DNA from: CAYLMG01 sp964464635
GTDB lineage: Bacteria > Planctomycetota > Phycisphaerae > Sedimentisphaerales > Anaerobacaceae
Assembly: GCA_964464635.1 (NCBI GenBank)
Contig: CAYXGT010000071.1
Location: forward strand, 1-14,558
Direction: 5' to 3'
Length of the DNA: 14,558 nt
The notes beneath the pieces were generated by a model. It saw only the letters and a list, made by a program, of their open reading frames with translations. It had not been told where the DNA came from and searched no databases. Shown one piece after another: positions 1 to 9,332 of this stretch. Both the position numbers and the translations under genes were made by a program. The number at the start of each line of letters is the position of its first letter. The stretch's first letter is position 1.

Positions 1-1552
1 TCCGCTGCATCTGTGCGTCGGTCAGGCCGGACGTGACCTTTTCGCACCAGTCTCCGAAGCGAACGAGGAGATCACGCGCCTGTTCATTGCCTCCCTCCAG
101 ATAAGCGTCCCGAAGTCCGGCATACATCTTATGGAGGTTATACCAGGGGGCCCATCTGTTCCGCATGAGTTCGACACGGCCGGCGGCGATGCTCTTCCAA
201 TAGTCTTCGCTCTTCGGGATACCTCCGAGGTAACCGTTGCCGTTGGCCTTTTGGATATCCGCGAGTTCGTCGATCATATAATCGAGGCGACGACGGAACT
301 CGCCGTCCGGATCGGCTCCCGACGCCATCATCAGTGAAATCGCCGACAGGTAATGTCCGGCGGTATGTCCGTCGAGTCCACTGCTCTCCCAGTTCCCGTA
401 AGGCCGTGCCTTGGGCTCCAGACCCGCTTCACGCCGGAACGGCGCGAGCAACCGGTTGGGATCATGTGCCAGGAGATATTGACGATTGGCCTTAACCGCC
501 TCGGAAAAAGGACTCTCAAGCAGCCGTACGTCTTTTAACGGGAAAAGCTGAACCGGCTGCTTAGACAACTCCGCGTTCTGGTAAAGACCTTCTTTGGTCT
601 GAGTGATGGGTTTTATGGTTCCGTCGTCATTGAAGTAAAGATACTCCAAACAGACACTCCGTCGGCAATCGCCGCCGGGCATGTCGTTGATGCTGTTGGA
701 GCCGTCGTGGTAGAAGAAATACCACTGCTGCTTGAACTCGATGACCGATGGATGGATGGTAAAGCCAACCTTTGCGGGTCCGGTCACCAGACCGCGGTAG
801 GTCCAGGGCCCCTCCACAGCGGGTGCTGTAGCATAACCGATCTGTTCCGGCTGCGTGCCGGGCACATCCACGGCAAAAACGTTGTAGTACAATTCGCCCC
901 GCTTGAAGATCCACGGACCTTCGGAGTAGTATGGGGTTATGTCGAGTTTCTTGATCTGGCCATCCAGCTCGATCATGTTCGGCTTGAGCTTGGCGAGATA
1001 GCAGTCACCATTGCCCCAGGCCAGCCAGGCCGTGCCGTCATCGTCAATGAAGACGGTAGGATCGATGTCCGCGTTGGGCCGACGCGAATCCGTGGTCATA
1101 CCGTCGGTAATGAGCGGGGTTCCACGGGCATCCTTGAAGGGCCCCGTCGGACTGTCTCCAACGGCCACGCCGATGCAATGTTCATTGTTATTCCTGCGAC
1201 GCAACGTCGTATAGAAATAGTATTGGCCGTTCTTTTCGATCATATGGGCAGCCCAGGCGACATTGGGTCGGGCGAATTTAAATTCCTCCGGCCGCATAAT
1301 GGAGCCGTGCGGCGTCCAGGTCTTCATGTCCTTCGAGGAATAGCATAACCATTCCGGTATGGTGAAGAACTGGCCTTCTTTAGCGTTGTCATGACCTACA
1401 TAGACATAGACCGTATCGCCAACGACCATAGCTGCCGGGTCGGCCGTGAAAACATCGCGAAAAATGGGGTTACCTCCAGGATTGGCTCCGATGCACTGAG
1501 CGGCCACCGCCATAAGAGTAATGAATACGATAAATTGGACTTTTCGGTTCAT
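1..1552 (-). CDS. Secreted GH43-GH127 fusion hydrolase, 3' end beyond window
   Basis: Reading on the minus strand from the ATG at 1552 gives 517 uninterrupted codons to the window edge; the C-terminus is missing. An AAAGGAAA ribosome site lies about 10 bases upstream of the ATG. Residues 1-23 form a signal peptide (MNRK, then a hydrophobic run ending AAQCIGA). Residues 30-315 are a GH43 five-bladed propeller: base Asp38 in FTADPAAM, pKa-tuning Asp164 in DIDPTVFIDDDG, general acid Glu211 in YYSEGPWIFKR. From about residue 334 a second enzyme begins, matching the start of GH127 (DUF1680): LLESPFSEAVKANRQYLL, HDPNRLLAPFRREAG, NWESSGLDGHTAGHYLS and WAPWYNLHKMYAG. GH43 members are mostly beta-xylosidases or alpha-L-arabinofuranosidases; GH127 members are beta-L-arabinofuranosidases. 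The GH127 catalytic Cys/Glu lie beyond the window, so activity of that half cannot be judged. It is probably the last gene of the visible series. The GH43 module resembles the one in the 1685-6316 gene, so the two are paralogous. Confidence 0.86.
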   Translation of the reverse strand, partial: MNRKVQFIVFITLMAVAAQCIGANPGGNPIFRDVFTADPAAMVVGDTVYVYVGHDNAKEGQFFTIPEWLCYSSKDMKTWTPHGSIMRPEEFKFARPNVAWAAHMIEKNGQYYFYTTLRRRNNNEHCIGVAVGDSPTGPFKDARGTPLITDGMTTDSRRPNADIDPTVFIDDDGTAWLAWGNGDCYLAKLKPNMIELDGQIKKLDITPYYSEGPWIFKRGELYYNVFAVDVPGTQPEQIGYATAPAVEGPWTYRGLVTGPAKVGFTIHPSVIEFKQQWYFFYHDGSNSINDMPGGDCRRSVCLEYLYFNDDGTIKPITQTKEGLYQNAELSKQPVQLFPLKDVRLLESPFSEAVKANRQYLLAHDPNRLLAPFRREAGLEPKARPYGNWESSGLDGHTAGHYLSAISLMMASGADPDGEFRRRLDYMIDELADIQKANGNGYLGGIPKSEDYWKSIAAGRVELMRNRWAPWYNLHKMYAGLRDAYLEGGNEQARDLLVRFGDWCEKVTSGLTDAQMQR

Positions 1553-1580
1553 TTGGATTGTTTCCTTTCATTTACTTGAA

Positions 1581-1688
1581 TTACAACCAGTTAATATTGA
1601 ACAGTTCCCCACTGCCACTGGTGAATTTAAAATATAAATCGTGGACGCCTTTCGCGTCAGTCACTGTACAGGATTTAGACATTATCAT
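1581..1688 (-). pseudogene. Orphan C-terminal piece of a CBM6 module
   Basis: This 35-codon frame opens with an ATG overlapping the stop codon of the upstream GH43-GH29 gene and ends at TAA. The peptide reads SCTVTDAKGVHDLYFKFT, then GSGELFNINWL. That is the last third of a CBM6: the GVHDLYF strand followed by LFNINW. It lines up with the ends of the two internal CBM6 modules of the preceding gene (GIHDLFLVFKG..LFKVDYW and DRHDVFFRFVG..LLNVNEW). Nothing upstream in this frame continues the domain: a TAA lies a few codons before the ATG, and the overlapping gene carries its own complete last module. It is therefore best read as a remnant of a deleted gene or of a former C-terminus. A real 35-residue product is possible but unlikely. 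Confidence 0.6.
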
Positions 1689-4600
1689 TTTATTTCTTTA
1701 AAAACCATTTTATCGAGGTTAACGTAATCACCGTCAATAACCAGCTTCAGCAAATGCTGACCGGCATCAAGGTTTACCGTCTTTTCAATGACTTCCCAGT
1801 TTTGGAATCCCGCAGTATTGGGGATTGAAATGATCCCCGTTTTGTTTACGCCATCGCATTCGAGATGCAGCTTCGGGCTGTCATAAGCCGAGGCAACATA
1901 GAATGAAATCCGGTATGCGGCAGACTTGCTGACAGTTACTGTATAGGCTGTCCATTCTCCAGTATGGGTCCAACCCACATTATAACCGCCTGCGGAACAT
2001 TTTTCGATATCCACACCTTCGCTGAGACGATACTGCCCGCCTTCATTTATATTGTCTCTGTCATAGAAAGCATCGCCCGGGCATCCGGTATCGAAGTCTT
2101 CGGCTTCAATGGTTCCCGGAATCGTAGTCGCTTTGAAAGCTTCCTGTTTCAACTCACAGACTTCCACGAGTTTCCATTTGGAAAATGAATCGTTTCCGGT
2201 ATTTGATATGCCCGCTTGATTTCCTTCTGCAGGGGCAGTATTGAGGGATAATTTGATATCCGGGTTTTGTTTATTTGATATTGTTAATAATTCGTTGGAA
2301 GCGTCTTCAATTTTCCAGAATTGGCTGTCTTTTCCGGTGAACTCCGAAAGAACAAGGTCTTGACTGGATGTGCTGTACTCTAATGACCTGTTTCTATCCT
2401 CGCGATTAAATATTTTATAAATGCCTTTGCCGGTACGTTCAAATTTCCACTGGTTCGCAGCCTCTTTCCTTTTATCGGTTAGTGCCAAATCTGACCCAAG
2501 TACCCAACTACTCCTGCTATTTCCCGGTATGATGTAATAATAGGGGGCGCAGTTAATGTAAGCATACCTATCGAGTGGTGGAATGCTGTCCTCGAAATTG
2601 AGTTTTAGTACGTATGCCAGTTCTTCGAAAGAGTGTTCGGGTAAACGCACGGTTAATCCTTCTGCGTCCTGCTTGAAAGTTAATGGGAGATATTGGCCGG
2701 CTTTGCCATTGATCAATTCAACAGATTTCAGGTGCTTACCGTCGATTCTGTCGGAAGACAATGATCTGAGAATGATTTCTGTCTGACCTTTTTCCAAACC
2801 GAGCAAAATGGCGTAAAGTGTCGTATTGTCTTTGGATCTTGTATAACGAACGTCCTTGGCTGTTCCTTCACTCGGAGCTCCCATAACGCCATGCGCAGCT
2901 CCCATTTTTGTCGGGCCTTCTCCGTATTTTTCCCATGCACGGGTGGCATAAACAGCTTCGCCATATTTTTTAAGCCATGCACCCATGGTGAGCAGTATGT
3001 CTTTCTGTTCCTGAGGTATGGTGCCATCTGCCTTGGGTGATATATTAAGCAACAGGTTGCCGTTTTTGCTTATTCTGTCAAGAAAACCATGAAGGATCTG
3101 TTTTTTGGAATAATATCCAAGGCCCTCGGTATAACACCAGCTTGAAGAACTGATTGCATCATCCGTCAGCCAGTAATTTTCGGTGATATCGGCAGGGCCT
3201 CCCCGCTCATAATCGAGAACCGCACATTCGGGATTCAGTCCATCTTTATAAGTAGCGACGACTTCTTTGTTCCATTCAGCCGCTTTATTATAGTAGTAAG
3301 CTAAAAATTGCAAAAGAATAGGCCGTGAAATAACATGCAGATTGAAATCCTGCCAAATGATATCAGGACGATAGGCATCTATAATTTCTTTATGCTTGTT
3401 CAGCCAGAAAGCCTCATTTTTATCTTTTCCCTGCTGCCCGTATAGCATTTGAAGTTTTGTATCATTTGTTCGAGGCACAACGTCATAAAATCCGGTAATG
3501 TTGTAAGCATGATGCATTGAAAGAATGATTCTTATATTCTTTTTGCGGATGGCATCCGTTAACAAACCGACCAAATCCAGTTTCGGTCCCATGTCTTTTG
3601 CGTTCCAGGGATTGACCTTGCTGGCCCACATCGAAAAGCCGTCGTGGTGCTCAGCCACCGGACCGGCAAATTTAGCGCCCGCATCAGCGAACAGCTGTGC
3701 CCATTCTTCAGGATCGAATTGACCACCTTCCGATTTAAGTTTGGGTGCAAACTGCACAAAATGATCTTGCTTGTCCCTTGCACCGGTGATGAAGTTGTTA
3801 TATGGCCACTCAGACACGTCGCCATAAACTTCTATATGGTGCTTGTTTTCCGTAGATCTTTTGATATACATATTGCGAGGATACCACTCGTTGGCAAATG
3901 CCGGAACAGAGTAAACTCCCCAATGGAAATAGATGCCAAACTTGGCGTCTTTGAACCATTCAGGGACAGGATTTGACTTCTCCAAAGATTCAAAGTCAGG
4001 TCGATAAGCCTGCTTTTGATTAAATTTCCACTCATTCACATTAAGGAGATAACCGGAGCCGCCCACAAACCTGAAGAAGACATCGTGCCGGTCCTTCACT
4101 CCGCGCAGCTCGCAGGTTTTGGTGATCCAGGATTGCCAGCCGCCAGTGTTGCCCACCTCACAGGTACCGACGAGCGGTCCGTCCACACTGTCCAGGCGGA
4201 TCTCTACTGTCCCGCCTTCGGTCGCGGAAGAAACGCGGAATTCCACAGCGCCGGCACCAACACCGAAATCGAGCGCGTTGAAACGCACCCAGTCGCTGCT
4301 TTCTATGTTGCAGATGTTTTTACCGCCTTCGGAGCAGTTCTCGGTTAAAATCCCACGCTGTTCGTTGAATTCCGCGGCGCTGTTCTGAACGAAGGGGTCG
4401 CGGTAAGAAACCGCGATGTTGATCAGGGCCGTGACCGGATTTCCAAGCTCGCCCTTGAACGCCACACGGATGGTGGTGCCACCCTTTTCCATGGCGGTAA
4501 TCAGACCGCCCTTAACGGAAACAACCTTCGGGTTTTCCACGGTGTAAACGGCTTTGTCCGTGACGTCTTCGGTGTGGCCGTCGAGGAACTCCGCTGTTGC

Positions 4601-6316
4601 GGTAAAGGCCTGCGCGTTCCCCGCTATGAGCTTCGCGTTCGGTACACTGACGATCACCTTCCGGGGGATGAATTCGCTCTTTAAATCCTTCACGATAACT
4701 GGAAGGGCATCTGACTTGCCTTCAAAACCGACGTCGATCAATGTCTGGCCGGCAGTCACGCCGGAGATTACGCCATTGCTCACGGACGCGACACTGGGGT
4801 TCTGCACCGTAATCCGGGCACGGGCAGTGACATCCCTGCTCGTGCCGTCGGAATAGATCGCAGAAACCTTCAGTTGAACCTGGTTTGCCGCACCGGGGAT
4901 GGAGTCGATCTTGTAGCGATCGACCGTGGCATCAAGAGCGACCAACTGCGGTATGGCGGTCTTTTTCGCAAACTGCCAGTAGTCGACCTTGAAAAGATCG
5001 CAGGCGGAATTGCCTTTGAAGACGAGAAAAAGATCGTGGATACCGTCGGCACCGGTAACCACGGTGGTCTCAATCTTCCATTGGCCGCCGGTATAGGTGA
5101 CCGGAAGCGTACCGACAAGCGGCCCGTCCACGCTGTTGAGATGCAGCTCGATAGCTCCGCTTTTCGAGGCCCCGGTTTGGGTGTCGCAAGCGATGGAGGC
5201 GGTGAAGGTACCGGCACCCTTATCACCAAAATCCACACCCTTCACCTTGATAAAGCCACTATCGCGAGTCGGATAGACATTCATCCCGCCTTCACTGCAT
5301 GGCTCTGATTTCATGCCTTCGCTCCAGCAGATGGTTTCCGCTTCGGTGCGTACGTAAGGATTTAGCGTGCCTATTTGCGGAACGCTGTCTGCTTCTTCCC
5401 ACCAGGGAAGCTCCTGAATCGTTCCGTCTGGGTTGAATTCCATTTTCGCCACGCAAACTGAACGCCTTTCGTGGTGTTGCTCTGTAATGGCGAAGTTCAA
5501 CTTGAAATTGAAACCGAAAACGTAGGAGCCGCCCTTGTAATCAATGACCCCGGGATGATTCCCTGTTGACCGCCTGTCCGGCGGTATAATATAGCCCTTA
5601 TAGGTCCACGGGCCGGTGGGACTATCGCTCATAGCGTACCCGATGCCTTCGGGGCAGCATCTGGAGGCATAAACCATGTAGTAGTGGCCGTCGCGTTTGT
5701 ACGGCCAAGGACCTTCCTGATAATTTCGCGGCTTGGTGGGCTCCTGCACGATTTCGCCGGAGTAGGAAATCATGTCCTCGTTGAGTTTAACATACCAAAT
5801 ATTCGAATTGCCGAAGTATAGCCAAGCCTGGCCGTCGTCGTCGATGAACACACCCGGATCGATGTAGCCGTTATTCTTGTCGATGAGCGGCCGGCCGAGA
5901 GCGTCCTTGAATGGCCCCAGCGGGTTATCAGCAACAGCGACGGCGATAACGTTCTTGGGCCACCCCGGAACGCTCAAGGGAGCATAAAAGTAAAACTTGC
6001 CGTCACGTTCGATTACATGAGGCGCCCAGGCATCGTTTGTCTGCACCGCCCACGGAAACGTCTTTAGAGAGGCGACCGTTCCATGGTCCATCCAGTTCAC
6101 CATGTCCGTGGATGAGTAACACTTCCAGTCGAGCATAAGGAATCTGCTCTGGCCCGGGGGAGCGTTATCATCGTCATGGCTTGTGTAGAGATAAACGATG
6201 CCGTCATGCACCAGCGGGGCCGGATCGGCGGTAAAGCTCGTCTGAATAATCGGATCAGCCGCGTGGCATACAGCGGCTATCGAGAGACTTGCAAAAATTC
6301 CAATCCATTTATTCAT
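1685..6316 (-). CDS. Secreted eight-module GH43-CBM6-Big-Big-CBM6-GH29-RICIN-CBM6 protein
   Basis: From the ATG at 6316 this encodes 1543 residues. That start is chosen because AGGAA lies 8 bases upstream and the product begins with a clean signal peptide (MNKWIGIF..AAVCHA). An in-frame TTG at 6385 would put 23 charged residues in front of it. Modules: GH43 at about 20-315, with Asp31 (TADPAP), Asp153 (YIDPGVF) and Glu201 (YQEGPWPYK); CBM6 at 318-449; two bacterial Ig (Big_2) repeats at 457-542 and 550-636, each with NP.V.SV..G.I; CBM6 at 639-765; GH29 alpha-L-fucosidase at 774-1140 with HWG (798-800), EHHDGFSMW (889-897) and probable nucleophile Asp990 in IIWQDF; a fucosidase-type beta domain to about 1240; ricin-like trefoil at 1247-1387 with NQWKFE, SQFWKIE and SKWKLVE repeats; last CBM6 at 1399-1542 (GTIEAEDFD, YNVGWTHTGEW). 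Expected role: removal of arabinose or xylose and fucose from a glycan held by several binding modules. The gene starts 65 bases after the GH31 stop. Its GH29 half is much more AT-rich than its GH43 half. Confidence 0.9.
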   Translation of the reverse strand: MNKWIGIFASLSIAAVCHAADPIIQTSFTADPAPLVHDGIVYLYTSHDDDNAPPGQSRFLMLDWKCYSSTDMVNWMDHGTVASLKTFPWAVQTNDAWAPHVIERDGKFYFYAPLSVPGWPKNVIAVAVADNPLGPFKDALGRPLIDKNNGYIDPGVFIDDDGQAWLYFGNSNIWYVKLNEDMISYSGEIVQEPTKPRNYQEGPWPYKRDGHYYMVYASRCCPEGIGYAMSDSPTGPWTYKGYIIPPDRRSTGNHPGVIDYKGGSYVFGFNFKLNFAITEQHHERRSVCVAKMEFNPDGTIQELPWWEEADSVPQIGTLNPYVRTEAETICWSEGMKSEPCSEGGMNVYPTRDSGFIKVKGVDFGDKGAGTFTASIACDTQTGASKSGAIELHLNSVDGPLVGTLPVTYTGGQWKIETTVVTGADGIHDLFLVFKGNSACDLFKVDYWQFAKKTAIPQLVALDATVDRYKIDSIPGAANQVQLKVSAIYSDGTSRDVTARARITVQNPSVASVSNGVISGVTAGQTLIDVGFEGKSDALPVIVKDLKSEFIPRKVIVSVPNAKLIAGNAQAFTATAEFLDGHTEDVTDKAVYTVENPKVVSVKGGLITAMEKGGTTIRVAFKGELGNPVTALINIAVSYRDPFVQNSAAEFNEQRGILTENCSEGGKNICNIESSDWVRFNALDFGVGAGAVEFRVSSATEGGTVEIRLDSVDGPLVGTCEVGNTGGWQSWITKTCELRGVKDRHDVFFRFVGGSGYLLNVNEWKFNQKQAYRPDFESLEKSNPVPEWFKDAKFGIYFHWGVYSVPAFANEWYPRNMYIKRSTENKHHIEVYGDVSEWPYNNFITGARDKQDHFVQFAPKLKSEGGQFDPEEWAQLFADAGAKFAGPVAEHHDGFSMWASKVNPWNAKDMGPKLDLVGLLTDAIRKKNIRIILSMHHAYNITGFYDVVPRTNDTKLQMLYGQQGKDKNEAFWLNKHKEIIDAYRPDIIWQDFNLHVISRPILLQFLAYYYNKAAEWNKEVVATYKDGLNPECAVLDYERGGPADITENYWLTDDAISSSSWCYTEGLGYYSKKQILHGFLDRISKNGNLLLNISPKADGTIPQEQKDILLTMGAWLKKYGEAVYATRAWEKYGEGPTKMGAAHGVMGAPSEGTAKDVRYTRSKDNTTLYAILLGLEKGQTEIILRSLSSDRIDGKHLKSVELINGKAGQYLPLTFKQDAEGLTVRLPEHSFEELAYVLKLNFEDSIPPLDRYAYINCAPYYYIIPGNSRSSWVLGSDLALTDKRKEAANQWKFERTGKGIYKIFNREDRNRSLEYSTSSQDLVLSEFTGKDSQFWKIEDASNELLTISNKQNPDIKLSLNTAPAEGNQAGISNTGNDSFSKWKLVEVCELKQEAFKATTIPGTIEAEDFDTGCPGDAFYDRDNINEGGQYRLSEGVDIEKCSAGGYNVGWTHTGEWTAYTVTVSKSAAYRISFYVASAYDSPKLHLECDGVNKTGIISIPNTAGFQNWEVIEKTVNLDAGQHLLKLVIDGDYVNLDKMVFKEIK

Positions 6317-6381
6317 TGAATCATTCCTAAAAAAACTTTCTTTGATTAACCTCCGTACAATAATTGACGGATGCCGTTTCT

Positions 6382-9315
6382 TCAAAATTGCATCGTAACA
6401 GTTTTGCCGGTATAGTTAACCGTCTTGATGGGTATGGTAACCGTTTCTAATCCGGCATTTTTGTCGGGGGCCGCAATTACAATATTGAGCTTACGCTCTG
6501 CGACCATACCGGGAAACGAGCCCTTGCGAGGTCCGATAGTCAAGGTTCTGGCCGAATCGTCCCATACAAGATCATAAGTCGCATATTGTCCCTTCTCATA
6601 ATTATAAGTCTCGTTATCATCCTCGTAAATAGTAAACTTCGCATCGGTTCCCGGATAAATTCGGATTTCGTACGGAGCATCCGGTTTTTCTGTGGCGTAC
6701 TGCATCACCGGCCCCATTGGTACAATCGACCCGGCACGTACATACAGCGGCAGAATATTAAGCGGACAATTTTTCTTTGCTGTTTGACCGCCTTTATATT
6801 TCTTATTGTTCCAGAAATCATACCATTCCGCATCGCTCGGCAGATAGGTTTCCACCAGATTATCCACGACTTTGTCTTCGCTATTCAATTTCCTAATTTC
6901 ACTCGGAGTTCGCCAGGCGAGACGGATAACGCGTTCACCGGCAGCTTGGTAGAACTCCAGTTTTACAGCAACATTCTGGCCTTTGCTGAGTTTGACCTTT
7001 GCACTGCGGTAGCGTTTGGCGTTATCTCTCCAATCCTGCACGATTCTTCTGCCATCGAGAAAGAGCCTGAACCCGTCGTCACCTTCGACACCGATTTCAT
7101 ATTCACCATCCTCAGGAGCAATGAGCTTACCTTCCCAACGGGCAGTGAAATTATTAAAACCGTCAAGACCTCCCGGAGGATCTGCCAGAGGAGGCCCGGG
7201 CCAGTCGTGATCCACAACCTTGTCAATACCCTTTTCCTTTGGAGTATTAAAATTCGTGCCGGCAAAATACTGCACCTCAAGCCCGGCATTGCCGTCAGGG
7301 GTTTTAAGAAATTCTGTCGGAATCGTCTTAGCAGGAGGGGCTTCACCACTATACATGGCACGGGTTACCGGATGTACCAAAAAGGCAGGGCCGAACATAA
7401 AGGCATCGCTTATATCACGTGCCTTTACGTCATCCGGGAAATCCAGCGGCAGGCCTCGCATAAGTGTATAACCTTCGCTTGTAACCTTCCAGCTTAAGCT
7501 ATAGATATAAGGCATCAGGCGGTAACGCAGATTCGTGACATCAAGCAGTGCCTGGTACATATTCGGATCCATTTCCTTGAAGATATAAGGCTCACGCTCG
7601 ATGTTGGTTCCATGAATGCGGAAGATCGGATTAAAGGCCCCGAACTGGTACCACCGTGCGAAGAGTTCGCGATAGGCCAGATTTTGTTCTCCGCCAGGGT
7701 AGTTATTAACGAAGAAACCGCCGATATCCTGTGTCCACCAGGGATTACCTGACATGGTTACATCGAGTCCACTAGCCATCTGGGCTTTTAACGTATCCCA
7801 GCTTGCCGACGAATCACCCGACCATGAAGCGGCAGCATAACGCTGCGCCCCTGCCCAGGCCGAACGTGTCAGAGTAAACACACGCTTATTGTTGATGGCT
7901 CGCTGTCCTTCGTAAGTACCCTTGGTAGTCATCAGGGTATATGGATTCAGATAGCGTGAGAAATCGCCCATGGCGTTGTTCCCAAGTCTTTTTATGTCGC
8001 GTGCAACTTCGTTGGGATTCCAGCAGGCCGAGCCTACCTCAACTTCAGTTCCATCCATCCAGAGTGCATCCACACCCTTATCAAATAAACCCTCTTTAAT
8101 ATGTTTAAAGTAAATTTGCCGTCCCTTGTCGCTGAACGCATCATAGATACGGGCCTTCCTTGAGATCCAGTGTAGCGGTTCAAAACGCAGTCCATATTGG
8201 TTAAGCTCATGAGCCAGCGGTGTATCGTTGCCCACGGAAGGCCAGATGGATATCATCAGCTTCATATTCAGGTCGTGAATCGCCTTGGTCATACCTTCCG
8301 GATCGGGATAACGCTCCTTGTTCCAGATCATACCGCTCCAGGTACCATCCCTGTCAGAACCCCAGTACTGCCAGTCCTGCACGATATAATCCAGGGGAAA
8401 CTTTTCCTTGCGGAAAGTTTGGGCAACCTCGACAATACGCGCCTGTGTCTGATAGCGTTCCTTGCTCATAAACAGACCGAGTGCCTGCTTGGGATACATT
8501 GGTGCTGCACCGGTCAGATCACGGTATCCGGCGATGACATCGTCCATTTTATCGCCTGCGAAGAAGTAATAATCGACACCGCCTGGAGCGCTCTCTGCCC
8601 AAAGCGTAGCGCCGGTTCTATCGTCCCGGAACCGCATAATGGAATAGGTATCCCACATAACACCGTAACGCTCGGAGGAAATGATCATAGGAATAACAAT
8701 ACCCATATTGGTCTGGATGAGTAACAATTCCTGCCCGCGACGGTTTATCTTTGCCGGGGAGGAATCGACGTATCCAAAACCATACCAGCCTTCATCCGGT
8801 TTCAGGGTAAAGGTGTTCGACACCTCGTAGGTCGGTGCGCCGGAAATTTCAACCTGTTTGATATCGGCATGATTTTCAGCTCGCTCCCGGGTCAGTACCT
8901 TGCCGGCCTTATTCATAAACGTAAGCGCCCCGGTCTCTTTATTGGTCTTGATCTGAAGATTATCCGATACGATAGTGATACTGTCTCCGGCCTCCTGCAC
9001 CTTAAACGAGACCGCCTCCGGCTTACCCACAACAACAATACTGGGATGCTCCCAGTAATTGCGGCCAAGATTTTCATTTACTCGAACAGTGGAGGGACCA
9101 TAGAAAATTACGTTTTTCACGACCCCGTTAACATGAAGCTGTACTCCGTTTTCAAGGCGGGTCCATAAGAATCCACCCTTTTCGGAACTGCCAACGGCTA
9201 TCAAGTGCCCGTTTTCATCCAAGCCGGTCGGAGCTGCTTGAAGCATTGGTATGGAAACCAACAGTAAAATCGCAAACATTCCCTTGCAGGAAAACCCATC
9301 ACATAAAACATTCAT
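6382..9315 (-). CDS. Secreted GH31 enzyme, probable alpha-xylosidase, with PA14 insert
   Basis: This 977-residue protein starts at an ATG 6-7 bases after a strong AAGGAG site. Hydrophobic residues 13-25 (MFAILLLVSIPML) give a signal peptide ending near QAA. Residues 30-270 are the GH31 N-terminal beta-sandwich (YGFGYVDS, GVMWDTYS). The (beta/alpha)8 barrel at 275-650 carries nucleophile Asp421 in LWMDGTE and acid/base Asp501 in SWSGDSSASW, plus the family patterns DWQYWG, LTRSAWAG and QDIGGFF. A PA14 domain at 678-805 (VQYFAGTNF, GEYEIGVEGDDGFRLFLDG, AVKLEFYQ) sits between the barrel and the C-terminal sheets (YLPSDAEWYDFW), which end with a DUF5110-like part. PA14 inserts are known in xyloglucan-acting GH31 alpha-xylosidases; from this and the neighbours I infer alpha-xylosidase rather than alpha-glucosidase, but substrate specificity is not proven by sequence. 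It is third from last in the series and lies downstream of a possible leader ORF. Confidence 0.91.
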   Translation of the reverse strand: MNVLCDGFSCKGMFAILLLVSIPMLQAAPTGLDENGHLIAVGSSEKGGFLWTRLENGVQLHVNGVVKNVIFYGPSTVRVNENLGRNYWEHPSIVVVGKPEAVSFKVQEAGDSITIVSDNLQIKTNKETGALTFMNKAGKVLTRERAENHADIKQVEISGAPTYEVSNTFTLKPDEGWYGFGYVDSSPAKINRRGQELLLIQTNMGIVIPMIISSERYGVMWDTYSIMRFRDDRTGATLWAESAPGGVDYYFFAGDKMDDVIAGYRDLTGAAPMYPKQALGLFMSKERYQTQARIVEVAQTFRKEKFPLDYIVQDWQYWGSDRDGTWSGMIWNKERYPDPEGMTKAIHDLNMKLMISIWPSVGNDTPLAHELNQYGLRFEPLHWISRKARIYDAFSDKGRQIYFKHIKEGLFDKGVDALWMDGTEVEVGSACWNPNEVARDIKRLGNNAMGDFSRYLNPYTLMTTKGTYEGQRAINNKRVFTLTRSAWAGAQRYAAASWSGDSSASWDTLKAQMASGLDVTMSGNPWWTQDIGGFFVNNYPGGEQNLAYRELFARWYQFGAFNPIFRIHGTNIEREPYIFKEMDPNMYQALLDVTNLRYRLMPYIYSLSWKVTSEGYTLMRGLPLDFPDDVKARDISDAFMFGPAFLVHPVTRAMYSGEAPPAKTIPTEFLKTPDGNAGLEVQYFAGTNFNTPKEKGIDKVVDHDWPGPPLADPPGGLDGFNNFTARWEGKLIAPEDGEYEIGVEGDDGFRLFLDGRRIVQDWRDNAKRYRSAKVKLSKGQNVAVKLEFYQAAGERVIRLAWRTPSEIRKLNSEDKVVDNLVETYLPSDAEWYDFWNNKKYKGGQTAKKNCPLNILPLYVRAGSIVPMGPVMQYATEKPDAPYEIRIYPGTDAKFTIYEDDNETYNYEKGQYATYDLVWDDSARTLTIGPRKGSFPGMVAERKLNIVIAAPDKNAGLETVTIPIKTVNYTGKTVTMQF

Positions 9316-9332
9316 CAGAACTCTCCTTATTA

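Noticed and set aside
707..1348. Plus-strand open frame of about 210 codons
   Set aside because: It lies opposite the GH43 module of the left-edge gene, whose catalytic motifs are clear in the minus-strand frame.
6317..6385. Start of the eight-module gene at TTG 6385, overlapping the GH31 stop
   Set aside because: The ATG at 6316 has AGGAA at good spacing and gives an immediate signal peptide; the extra 23 residues are charged and unlike a signal.
6586..7497. Long plus-strand open frame of about 300 codons inside the GH31 gene
   Set aside because: It is antisense to the conserved C-terminal part and PA14 domain of GH31, has no recognisable domain and only reflects codon bias on the opposite strand.
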